Assembly (NCBI GenBank): GCA_019113665.1
Contig: DXGW01000069.1
Coordinates: forward strand, 1-8,249
Origin: Candidatus Alistipes excrementipullorum
Lineage (GTDB): Bacteria > Bacteroidota > Bacteroidia > Bacteroidales > Rikenellaceae
Direction: 5' to 3'
Length of the DNA: 8,249 bases
Shown piece after piece: positions 1 through 5,880 of the stretch (positions are counted from its first letter, which is position 1; the number at the start of each line of letters is the position of its first letter). The notes beneath the pieces were generated by a model, which had not been told where the DNA came from, did not search any database, and saw nothing but the letters and a program-made list of their open reading frames with translations. The translations under genes were made by a program, and so were the position numbers.

Positions 1-1
1 T

Positions 2-229
2 CACATGCGTATCGAGGCCGGTCGTGCAGATGTAGATCAGGCGCACCGCGACGCCTGCCAGCGCAAGCTCGATACGCTGCTTGAACAGCAGAAGGACCTG
101 TCGACAGCCATCGAAGAACTGATCGAGGATATAGAAGCCGGACGTAAATACATGAAGACGTACAAGCAGATGAAAATGTACAACGATCCGTCGCTCAATC
201 CGGTATTGTATGGGAATAATAGGAAATAG
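2..229 (+). CDS. DUF4254 family protein, C-terminal part only
   Basis: This is the last 75 codons of a gene that begins before the window; the frame is open to the left edge and ends in TAG at 227-229. The visible part is strongly helical and charged. A segment rich in Glu, Gln, Asp and Lys (KLDTLLEQQKDL followed by AIEELIEDIEAG) looks like a coiled coil. It ends in a basic, tyrosine-rich tail (KTYKQMKMYNDPSLNP). I recognise that tail as the end of the DUF4254 family, proteins of about 200 residues found in Bacteroidota and commonly placed just upstream of a family 9 glycosyltransferase, as here. Its molecular function is not known. The next gene starts 20 nt before this one stops, so the two are probably translationally coupled. 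The family call rests on the tail sequence and the neighbour, with no database check. Confidence 0.75.
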   Translation, partial: HMRIEAGRADVDQAHRDACQRKLDTLLEQQKDLSTAIEELIEDIEAGRKYMKTYKQMKMYNDPSLNPVLYGNNRK

Positions 230-1259
230 AACGCTTCCCAAACATATACTTGTGGTGCGTCTCTCGGCCATGGGGGATGTCGCCATGCTTCCTCATGCGA
301 TAAGGGCATTGAAAGGGGCCTATCCCGATGTCAAGGTCACTGTGGCGACCAGACCTCTTTTCCGGCCCTTTTTCGAAGGCCTCGATGTCGATTTCATGCC
401 TATTGAAGTAAAAACCGACTACAACAGTTTCGGCAAACTGATGACGCTTGCGCGTGAGATGCGGGATCTCGGTATCGATGCTTTTGCCGATACGCACCGT
501 GTTTGGAGGTCGCTTGTCATTCGCAATGTCATGTGGCTGCATGGCATGCGTACGGCCAAGATATCGAAGGGCCATATCGAAAAATGGTTCCGTTTGGGAT
601 ACAGCAACTCTTCGGCCGTGCCGTTGAAACATACGGTCCTACGCTATTGCGACGTGTTCCGCGACCTGGGGTTCGTCTTCGACAACCCGGCTCCCGTCGT
701 AAAGAGTCCGCGCCCGAATCCGCTTGGCGAGAAACAGGGTACATGGGTTGGGTTTGCGCCCTTCTCCGCACACCGCGGAAAGACATATCCCGAGGATATG
801 AGCCGTGAGGCCGTGAAACTGCTCAGTGAAAAATACGACCGCGTGTTCATTCACAGCGGAGGCGGCGCCGAGGCTGAGTTTGCACGCGAGATGGAGCGTA
901 CATATGACAATGTAACGGCGCTGAACGGCATTCTGAAGGACCTTGGCAGTGAGATGGACCTCATATCCAACCTCGACTGTGTCGTTTCGATGGATTCGCT
1001 GGTCATGCACCTCGCGTCGCTTGTCGCAACACCTGTCGTGTCGGTATGGGGCGCCACGCACCCCGAACTCGGATTCCTGGGATACGGTTGCGACCCGGAG
1101 GGCGTGCTGCAGGTGGAGATGCGCTGCCGCCCGTGTTCAACGTATGGGAATACGAAGTGCAAGTTCGGTGATTATCGGTGCATACGTGCCGTGACTCCGC
1201 AGATGATAGCGGACCGTGTGGCTCTGATGATAGCAAAAAACGCCGGAGTACAGGCGTAA
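210..1259 (+). CDS. Glycosyltransferase family 9 (heptosyltransferase-like) protein
   Basis: This 349-residue protein has the two-domain GT-B layout of family 9, which transfers heptose or another sugar from a nucleotide donor to lipopolysaccharide core or a related surface glycan on the cytoplasmic face of the inner membrane. The first strand and glycine loop read ILVVRLSAMGDV (G22-D23, the usual acceptor-side motif). The second domain has GFAPFSAHRGKTYP (181-194), matching the 'P-x-(K)-x-W-P' region with K191. It also has a phosphate-loop-like IHSGGGAEAE and the donor-binding DSLVMHLAS (D262, H267), the family's D-S/G-x-x-x-H motif. Near the C-terminus lies a Cys cluster, CX2CX7CX6C (306, 309, 317, 324). 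I chose the ATG at 210: it keeps the whole first strand, and later GTG codons would cut into it. The gene overlaps DUF4254 by 20 nt. The sugar and acceptor cannot be read from sequence. Confidence 0.88.
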   Translation: MGIIGNRTLPKHILVVRLSAMGDVAMLPHAIRALKGAYPDVKVTVATRPLFRPFFEGLDVDFMPIEVKTDYNSFGKLMTLAREMRDLGIDAFADTHRVWRSLVIRNVMWLHGMRTAKISKGHIEKWFRLGYSNSSAVPLKHTVLRYCDVFRDLGFVFDNPAPVVKSPRPNPLGEKQGTWVGFAPFSAHRGKTYPEDMSREAVKLLSEKYDRVFIHSGGGAEAEFAREMERTYDNVTALNGILKDLGSEMDLISNLDCVVSMDSLVMHLASLVATPVVSVWGATHPELGFLGYGCDPEGVLQVEMRCRPCSTYGNTKCKFGDYRCIRAVTPQMIADRVALMIAKNAGVQA

Positions 1260-1278
1260 ATCATACAGGTGGATATGA

Positions 1279-1310
1279 AAACACCCGGGCGATGTATCGT
1301 CCGGGTGTTT
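1279..1310. terminator. Bidirectional intrinsic terminator between convergent genes
   Basis: The arms AAACACCCGG (1279-1288) and CCGGGTGTTT (1301-1310) are perfect complements. The stem continues inward through G·U, C-G, G-C and A-T pairs to a TGTA loop, giving about 14 pairs. A run of A before the stem and of T after it gives short U tracts in both directions. It lies 19 nt after the glycosyltransferase stop and 18 nt after the stop of the converging lipoprotein gene, so it can serve both. Confidence 0.85.
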
Positions 1311-1328
1311 CCATGTTACGGGTGTATG

Positions 1329-1889
1329 CTATTGGGCGCTTTCGCGTTTGTAACTCATGCGCATTTTGCCCTGACAGATGTTGAGTACCAGTTCGTTGAC
1401 CTTCTCGATTGTCCAGGTCTCCGTAAAGTCTATGGTCTGGCCGTTGCCGATGCTTTTGCCCGACAGCGTCAACTTGTCGCCGTCGACCGACCAGCCTGTA
1501 TATACCAGCGTGGCCATGTTTATGGATTCGGCCGAGCCGTCGGTGAGCAGTCTGAATCCCTGCTCCACGTCCGATACGGGATATGTCTGCAACCATGATC
1601 CAGCGAGAAAGTTGTAGTTCGCCGGAGCCGACAGACGGCTTGCCGTGGCGAACCCGTCGTGTATCTCTCCCTTGTACGATACGGTTATCGGAGATCCGAT
1701 ATGGAGACCGCCGGGGCAATCCTTCTCTGCGTCGAAAGTCCCGAATGTCACGATCGAGTCGTCGCAACTTACCGTTACGGTGTTGGTCGTGACCTCTGCC
1801 ACCGTACCTTCAAGTACGTTGGGCTGCGAGCATGAGCCCAGTCCGATTGTTGCGGCCATGGCGGTCGCAATTAGAGTCAAGCGTTTCAT
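1329..1889 (-). CDS. Lipocalin-like lipoprotein
   Basis: This 186-residue protein starts with a type II signal peptide: K2-R3, a hydrophobic stretch and the lipobox LGSC with Cys20 as the lipidated residue. It should be anchored in the envelope. Residues 24-88 look like a small beta module (VLEGTVAEVTTNTVTV, then DAEKDCPGGLHIGSPITVSYKG). Residues 93-175 carry a lipocalin-like pattern known from Bacteroidales lipoproteins: LAGSWLQ, EQGFRLLTDGSAESINMATL, then alternating strands ending in ETWTIEKVNELVLNI. Family members are mostly uncharacterised, so no ligand can be given. C42 and C58 in the N-terminal module could form a disulfide (inference). The start codon overlaps the nfnB stop as ATGA, which makes it the last gene of the nfn operon and suggests coupled translation. 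A bidirectional hairpin follows. Fold call moderate; lipoprotein call strong. Confidence 0.8.
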   Translation of the reverse strand: MKRLTLIATAMAATIGLGSCSQPNVLEGTVAEVTTNTVTVSCDDSIVTFGTFDAEKDCPGGLHIGSPITVSYKGEIHDGFATASRLSAPANYNFLAGSWLQTYPVSDVEQGFRLLTDGSAESINMATLVYTGWSVDGDKLTLSGKSIGNGQTIDFTETWTIEKVNELVLNICQGKMRMSYKRESAQ

Positions 1890-3295
1890 ATATCAAGTTT
1901 TTCGGGGTTGGTTTTCGACTTTATGTATCTGTCGATGGCTGCTGCCGCCCGGCGTCCCGCTCCCATTGCCAGAATGACGGTCGCGGCGCCCGTGACGGCG
2001 TCACCTCCGGCAAATACTCCCTCGCGTGTGGTGGCCCCTTCGGCATCGGCGACGATGCAGCCGCGGCGCGAAGTCTCAAGACCGGCCGTAGTGGAGGCGA
2101 TCAGCGGGTTGGGTGATGTGCCGAGAGCCATGATCACCACGTCGCATTCTATCTCGAAATCCGATCCGGGCTTGACGACCGGTGCGCGTCGTCCGCTTTC
2201 GTCCGGCTCGCCGAGTGTCATCTCGACGCATGAAATGCCGCGGACGCGTCCCTGTTCGTCGCCGAGTATGCGCGTCGGGTTGGTCAGCATGCGGAACTCG
2301 ATGCCCTCCTCTTTGGCATGGTGCACCTCTTCGGCGCGTGCCGGCAACTCGGTTTCGCTGCGGCGGTAGACTATGACGGCCTCGGCTCCGAGACGTTTGG
2401 CCGTGCGGACGGCGTCCATGGCCACATTTCCTCCGCCGACTACTACGGCCCTCCTGCCGGCGAATATCGGGGTGTCGTAATGGCTGTCGTATGCCTTCAT
2501 CAGGTTGGCGCGCGTGAGGAACTCGTTGGCCGAGAATACGCCGTTGAAATTCTCACCCTCGATGCCCATGAAGCGCGGAAGTCCTGCTCCCGAGCCGATG
2601 AAGACGGCGTCGTAGCCCTCTTCGTCCATGAGCGAGTCTATGGTAATGGTCCGGCCGGCTATTACGTCGGTCTCGATCTCGACACCCAGCCGCTTGACGG
2701 CTTCGATCTCGGCAGCGACAACAGCCTTCTTTGGAAGGCGGAATTCGGGTATGCCGTATGTCAGGACACCACCGACCTCGTGGAGCGCTTCGAATATCTT
2801 GACCTCGTATCCCATCTTCGCAAGGTCGCTTGCACAGGCCAGTCCCGACGGGCCGCTGCCTATCACGGCTACCTTGTGGCCGTTGCGTGCTGTCTTTCTG
2901 GGCTCCTTGTCACCGTTGGCTATGCTCCAGTCGCCGACATAGCGTTCGAGTTTGCCTATGGCCACCGGTTCTCCCTTTATGCCCAATATGCACGAGCCTT
3001 CGCACTGCGTCTCCTGCGGGCATACGCGTCCGCAGATGCTCGGCAGCGAGCTGTCTTCGGCTATGATGGCGGCGGCTTCGGCCTCGTTGCCTTCGGTCAG
3101 CGCCTTGATGAAGTCGGGTATGCGTATGTTCACGGGGCAGGCCTCGACGCATCGCGGATTCTTGCAGTGCAGGCAGCGCGATGCCTCCAATATCGCTTCG
3201 TCACGGTCGTAACCGTAACATACTTCCTTGAAATTGGTTGCGCGTACCGCAGGGTCCTGTTCGCGTACGGCAACGCGTGGTATTCTGTTTGCCAT
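1886..3295 (-). CDS. nfnB: NfnB: large subunit of electron-bifurcating NADH-dependent ferredoxin:NADP+ oxidoreductase (GltD-like)
   Basis: This 469-residue flavoprotein belongs to the family of the glutamate synthase small subunit. With NfnA it reversibly couples NADH and reduced ferredoxin oxidation to reduction of two NADP+ in the cytoplasm. The N-terminus has two iron-sulfur motifs: C41-x2-C44-x4-C49-x3-C53-P and C88-x3-C92-x5-C98-x3-C102. An FAD-binding GSGPSG follows at 146-151. A second dinucleotide (NADP) site has GGGNVAMD at 287-294 and a nearby YRRSETELPAR. The C-terminal GGD loop reads FAGGDAVTGAATV. The ATG at 3295 (MANRIPRVAVREQDP) is preferred; the frame stays open to 3445, but that extra part overlaps nfnA and is low-complexity Ser/Arg/Ala. 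It starts 4 nt after nfnA ends, and its stop overlaps the lipoprotein start. Automatic annotation often says 'NADPH-dependent glutamate synthase'; no large glutamate synthase subunit is adjacent, and the NfnA partner decides the call. Confidence 0.9.
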   Translation of the reverse strand: MANRIPRVAVREQDPAVRATNFKEVCYGYDRDEAILEASRCLHCKNPRCVEACPVNIRIPDFIKALTEGNEAEAAAIIAEDSSLPSICGRVCPQETQCEGSCILGIKGEPVAIGKLERYVGDWSIANGDKEPRKTARNGHKVAVIGSGPSGLACASDLAKMGYEVKIFEALHEVGGVLTYGIPEFRLPKKAVVAAEIEAVKRLGVEIETDVIAGRTITIDSLMDEEGYDAVFIGSGAGLPRFMGIEGENFNGVFSANEFLTRANLMKAYDSHYDTPIFAGRRAVVVGGGNVAMDAVRTAKRLGAEAVIVYRRSETELPARAEEVHHAKEEGIEFRMLTNPTRILGDEQGRVRGISCVEMTLGEPDESGRRAPVVKPGSDFEIECDVVIMALGTSPNPLIASTTAGLETSRRGCIVADAEGATTREGVFAGGDAVTGAATVILAMGAGRRAAAAIDRYIKSKTNPEKLDI

Positions 3296-3299
3296 GGTG

Positions 3300-4163
3300 T
3301 CAGAAACAGTTACATTCGTGGGACTTTTCGCTGGCTTCGCGTTCCTGGTTGCGGAACATCGACTGGCGGCGCATCGCCTCGTCGAAATCGACCAGATGGC
3401 CGTCGAACTCGGGACCGTCGACGCAGGTGAAGAGGGTCTTGCCACCGACGCTTACACGGCAGGCGCCGCACATGCCGGTGCCGTCGACCATCAGCGCGTT
3501 GAGCGAAACCGTTGTCTTCAGACCGTATGGCTTTGTCGTCAGGGCCACGAACTTCATCATGATCATGGGACCGATCGCCACGCACTCGTCATAGTGTATG
3601 CCGCGGTTCTCTACAAGTTCCTTGATGAGCCCGGTCACCATTCCCTTGTATCCCTCGCTGCCGTCGTCTGTGGCGATGTAGAGGTTAGACGCGACGCTGC
3701 GCATCTCTTCCGTGTAGATAAGCAGTGATTTGGTCTTGGCACCTATTATCACGTCCGCCTCAATGCCATGCTCATGCAGCCATTTTACCTGCGGGTAGAC
3801 CGGTGCCGTGCCGACGCCGCCGGCTACGAACAGATAGCGCCTGCCGCGCAGCTCCTCTATGGGCGTGTTCACGAATTCGGAGGGGCGTCCGAGCGGCCCG
3901 GCCAGGTCGGCGAGCGACTCGCCGACATTGAGCGCACATATCTTGCGTGTGGATACTCCTATTGTTTGGGTGACGATGGTCACGCTGCCTTCCGCCGTGT
4001 CGTAATCGGCAATGGTCAAGGGTATGCGCTCACCGTATTCGTCGGCGCGCACTATGACAAACTGCCCGGGTCTGGCTGCATGCGCCACCCGCGGGGCCGA
4101 TACCTTCATGCGGCAGATGTTGTCGGCTATGAAGCTCTTTTCAGTAATCTCAAACATATTCAT
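3300..4163 (-). CDS. nfnA: NfnA: small FAD/[2Fe-2S] subunit of electron-bifurcating ferredoxin:NADP+ oxidoreductase
   Basis: This 287-residue protein resembles ferredoxin-NADP+ reductase and dihydroorotate dehydrogenase subunit PyrK. It is the NAD(H)-binding partner of NfnB. The FAD site shows R46-I-P-L-T-I. The nucleotide site shows GGVGTAP (115-121). The C-terminal cluster motif is D227-x4-C232-x2-C235-x11-C247: PyrK-type proteins have Cys at the first position, whereas Nfn small subunits are reported to use Asp as a [2Fe-2S] ligand. This favours Nfn over PyrK. The C-terminus ends in HECNCF, two further cysteines. Two ATG codons lie close together (4163 and 4157, encoding MNM); I took the outer one. 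The open frame runs upstream to 4292, but that would overlap the preceding gene and lacks family resemblance. No clear Shine-Dalgarno is present. DUF1573 lies 55 nt upstream. Alternative names are sudB-like or 'sulfide/dihydroorotate dehydrogenase-like'. Confidence 0.9.
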   Translation of the reverse strand: MNMFEITEKSFIADNICRMKVSAPRVAHAARPGQFVIVRADEYGERIPLTIADYDTAEGSVTIVTQTIGVSTRKICALNVGESLADLAGPLGRPSEFVNTPIEELRGRRYLFVAGGVGTAPVYPQVKWLHEHGIEADVIIGAKTKSLLIYTEEMRSVASNLYIATDDGSEGYKGMVTGLIKELVENRGIHYDECVAIGPMIMMKFVALTTKPYGLKTTVSLNALMVDGTGMCGACRVSVGGKTLFTCVDGPEFDGHLVDFDEAMRRQSMFRNQEREASEKSHECNCF

Positions 4164-4218
4164 CTGTAGTTGACGGCCTGCAACATCTCGCGGACCGTGT
4201 ATGTGTTCGTTCCGTATG

Positions 4219-5307
4219 TCAGTCTCCGATGATGGCCGTGACCTTGATCTCGCGCATGGGGCGGAACGGGTCGTCAGTAATGATCCGTACACGTCCGATG
4301 AACGGTCCGTAGTGGTCCGTTGGGTGTTTCAGCCGCACGCCTGCGGTCAGTGTTTTTCCCGCAGCGATCTTCTCGCCGCCGTGGACTGTGACCTCTATCT
4401 CCGGCTCGCTGATCTCGATGGCCCGTATGTTGAGAGGTGCGTTTCCCGTGTTGGTTATGCCGAAACTGCCGGACGATTCGCCTTCACCGTATTTTACAGC
4501 CCCAAATTTAACAATATTTTTCGTTAGTTCGGCTTTGGGGACATATTTGTCGTCTTGCCTGTCCCGATTGTCCACCGATATGCCGGTTGCTGAAATCAGC
4601 GTATCGCTTTTCCGGTCGTTGACATAGACGCGCAGAAGGTCGTGCAGCGTGCCGTAAACCCGGCTGGCGGCCGAAGGTGCATATGTCACGGTTATTTCGC
4701 CGCGTGCCCCGGGAGGAATGGCGGCAGGGTACTCCAGGTTGAGCAGCCCGCTCGATTTTTCGGGTTCGAGCCGCAATCGCAGGCTCTTGTCCGATGTATT
4801 CACGTATTTGATGGTGGATCGGGTCGTTTTGCCGTGCTCGACGTATGAGAATGCAAGGAAATTCTCGTCGAGTCGCAAACCGTCGCCGACGAATACGGGA
4901 TAGAGTTCGTCGATACTCTTCTGGCGGGCTATGACGTCGCCCGAAACACTCAGTTTTATGGGGCCGGTCTTTTCGGAGGTGAATACGCGTATCTCCTTGG
5001 AGAAGGCACCCGGACGGTCCATCGGGTCGAACGTTATGGATATTTCGCCCTTTTGGCCGGCCATTATCGGCTTGCGGTCGTATGCCGCCACCGTGCATCC
5101 GCATGTGGTCGTGGCCGAGAGTATGACTATCGGCTCGCTTCCCGTATTGCTGTAGCGGAACGAGTACGAAACCTTCCCGCCGTCTTCGCGGATCGTACCG
5201 AACGAATGCCCGGTCTCGTCGAACGTAAGGTGCGACTGGGCTCCTGCGACGGAAATTCCCATGAAAATTGCCGCCACGATGCTATATATATAATGTAGAG
5301 TATTCAT
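4219..5307 (-). CDS. Secreted DUF1573 protein with three Ig-like repeats
   Basis: This 362-residue protein has an N-terminal signal peptide (hydrophobic residues 6-20, likely cleavage after AGA at 21-23), so it should be exported. The mature part looks like three consecutive beta-sandwich units, about residues 26-110, 140-225 and 265-360. Each has the pattern 'F-G-x-V/I, then N-T/S-G/S, then P-x-G-x-x-G/T, then a final beta segment'. The first holds the DUF1573 hallmark TTCGCT (C69, C71) with an S-N-T-G turn and a later PIMAGQKGEISITFDP. The third has a matching ITNTGNAPL turn. Such domains are common in Bacteroidota secreted proteins and resemble the ASH/MSP family; their role is not established. 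It is the first gene of the nfnAB-lipoprotein operon. The start at 5307 is needed for an intact signal peptide, yet the likely promoter ends only a few nt before it. Confidence 0.82.
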   Translation of the reverse strand: MNTLHYIYSIVAAIFMGISVAGAQSHLTFDETGHSFGTIREDGGKVSYSFRYSNTGSEPIVILSATTTCGCTVAAYDRKPIMAGQKGEISITFDPMDRPGAFSKEIRVFTSEKTGPIKLSVSGDVIARQKSIDELYPVFVGDGLRLDENFLAFSYVEHGKTTRSTIKYVNTSDKSLRLRLEPEKSSGLLNLEYPAAIPPGARGEITVTYAPSAASRVYGTLHDLLRVYVNDRKSDTLISATGISVDNRDRQDDKYVPKAELTKNIVKFGAVKYGEGESSGSFGITNTGNAPLNIRAIEISEPEIEVTVHGGEKIAAGKTLTAGVRLKHPTDHYGPFIGRVRIITDDPFRPMREIKVTAIIGD

Positions 5308-5315
5308 TCCGACTG

Positions 5316-5349
5316 CAAAGTTACATTTTTTTCATTTTTTATCGCAAAA
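5316..5349 (-). promoter_or_regulatory. Bacteroidota-type promoter for the DUF1573-nfnAB operon
   Basis: On the minus strand the -7 box TAACTTTG covers 5323 to 5316, and a TTTTG -33 element covers 5349 to 5345, about 21 nt apart. This fits the primary sigma factor consensus of Bacteroidota (TTTG ... TAnnTTTG). Transcription should begin around 5309-5312, leaving only a few nt before the ATG at 5307. Confidence 0.65.
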
Positions 5350-5351
5350 GT

Positions 5352-5382
5352 TTTGCAGTAATGAAAAATTGCTCTATATTTG
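5352..5382 (+). promoter_or_regulatory. Bacteroidota-type promoter for tRNA-Asn
   Basis: TTTG at 5352-5355 and TATATTTG at 5375-5382 are separated by 19 nt, a textbook match to the Bacteroidota consensus. The expected start near 5388-5390 leaves a 5' leader of about 25 nt before the tRNA. The -33 box is back to back with that of the divergent operon promoter, within the palindrome GCAAAAGTTTTGC (5344-5356). Confidence 0.75.
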
Positions 5383-5413
5383 CACTCCGAAACCGGTAAA
5401 GAGGTTTTGACAA

Positions 5414-5487
5414 GCCTGAATAGCTCAGTTGGTTAGAGCACATGACTGTTAATCATGGGGTCCTAGGTTCAAGTCCTTGTTCAGGCG
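5414..5487 (+). tRNA. tRNA-Asn (anticodon GUU)
   Basis: The 74-nt cloverleaf has acceptor arms GCCTGAA (5414-5420) and TTCAGGC (5480-5486), with G5487 as discriminator. The D arm is GCTC...GAGC. The anticodon stem is CATGA/TCATG with loop CTGTTAA, anticodon GTT at 5448-5450. The T loop is TTCAAGT (5468-5474). The T stem CTAGG/CCTTG has one T-T mismatch (5464 with 5478); all other stems pair fully. The 3' CCA is not encoded. No clear terminator follows; the 119 nt up to the next promoter hold no gene that I can see. Confidence 0.95.
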
Positions 5488-5606
5488 CTATTGCGCGAGG
5501 GTTGCGTAAGGGTTCATTGAAATGGTGCGACGAAGATCATGATAAAGGATCGGGTCGCCGGAGGTGAAACAAGTTCATTCGACAATGACAAAAAAGTCAA
5601 TAAAAA

Positions 5607-5637
5607 TTTGTCGGTTTGAAAAAATGAATTACCTTTG
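5607..5637 (+). promoter_or_regulatory. Bacteroidota-type promoter for tRNA-Val
   Basis: TTTG at 5607-5610 and TACCTTTG at 5630-5637 are 19 nt apart, the same spacing as at the tRNA-Asn promoter. The sequence continues CAGTC, so CTTTGCAGTC is shared exactly with the divergent DUF1573 promoter. The expected start near 5643 gives a leader of about 20 nt. It implies that tRNA-Val can be transcribed separately from tRNA-Asn. Confidence 0.75.
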
Positions 5638-5663
5638 CAGTCCCAAGCCATTTTTAAGGAAAC

Positions 5664-5738
5664 GGGAGTTTAGCTCAGCTGGTTCAGAGCATCTGCCTTA
5701 CAAGCAGAGGGTCGGGGGTTCGAATCCCTCAACTCCCA
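5664..5738 (+). tRNA. tRNA-Val (anticodon UAC)
   Basis: The 75-nt cloverleaf has acceptor arms GGGAGTT (5664-5670) and AACTCCC (5731-5737), with discriminator A5738. The D arm is GCTC...GAGC. The anticodon stem is TCTGC/GCAGA with loop CTTACAA, anticodon TAC at 5699-5701. The T arm has GGGGG, loop TTCGAAT and a matching CCCTC strand containing a G·T pair. CCA is not encoded. A strong hairpin with a T run follows 10 nt later. Confidence 0.96.
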
Positions 5739-5748
5739 CTAAACAACG

Positions 5749-5779
5749 AAGACGATTGAGAAATCAATCGTCTTTTTTT
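5749..5779 (+). terminator. Intrinsic terminator of the tRNA-Val transcript
   Basis: An 11-bp perfect stem, AAGACGATTGA (5749-5759) with TCAATCGTCTT (5764-5774), is closed by a GAAA tetraloop. A seven-base T run (5773-5779) overlaps the end of the stem. This is a classic rho-independent terminator. Confidence 0.92.
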
Positions 5780-5826
5780 GTTTGTGCACGGCTGCGGCAA
5801 CAGTCTTCGCTTACCCTGCAGCCGGT

Positions 5827-5864
5827 AAAAAAACGAGGGGCGAATATTGCATTCGCCCCTCGTT
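5827..5864 (-). terminator. Intrinsic terminator of the DUF3127 gene
   Basis: A 14-bp perfect stem, AACGAGGGGCGAAT (5832-5845) with ATTCGCCCCTCGTT (5851-5864), has a 5-nt loop. On the minus strand it is followed by a run of seven T (A run at 5827-5833). It starts 16 nt after the DUF3127 stop. It faces the tRNA-Val terminator about 50 nt away, so the convergent units are well insulated. Confidence 0.92.
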
Positions 5865-5880
5865 GAATCCATTCGCAATG

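Noticed and set aside
1886..3295. Calling this gene the small subunit of glutamate synthase (gltD)
   Set aside because: The sequence is in the same superfamily, but no large subunit is adjacent and an NfnA with the Asp-Cys3 cluster motif is directly upstream. NfnB explains both facts.
2318..3430. A long plus-strand open frame of 370 codons opposite nfnB
   Set aside because: It is antisense to a gene with complete cofactor motifs. It shows no recognisable domain, and such frames are common opposite GC-rich genes with biased third positions.
3296..3445. N-terminal extension of NfnB to an ATG at 3445
   Set aside because: The 50 extra residues are Ser/Arg/Ala-rich, lie inside nfnA and precede the conserved start MANRIPRV. 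The ATG at 3295, 4 nt after nfnA, fits the operon and the family length.
5414..5738. The tRNA genes as attachment sites of an integrated element
   Set aside because: No integrase gene, no repeated 3' tRNA end and no foreign-looking DNA is present. The surrounding genes look like normal chromosome.
5564..5866. A 100-codon plus-strand open frame between the tRNAs and DUF3127
   Set aside because: It runs straight through tRNA-Val and its terminator, so it is a chance frame.
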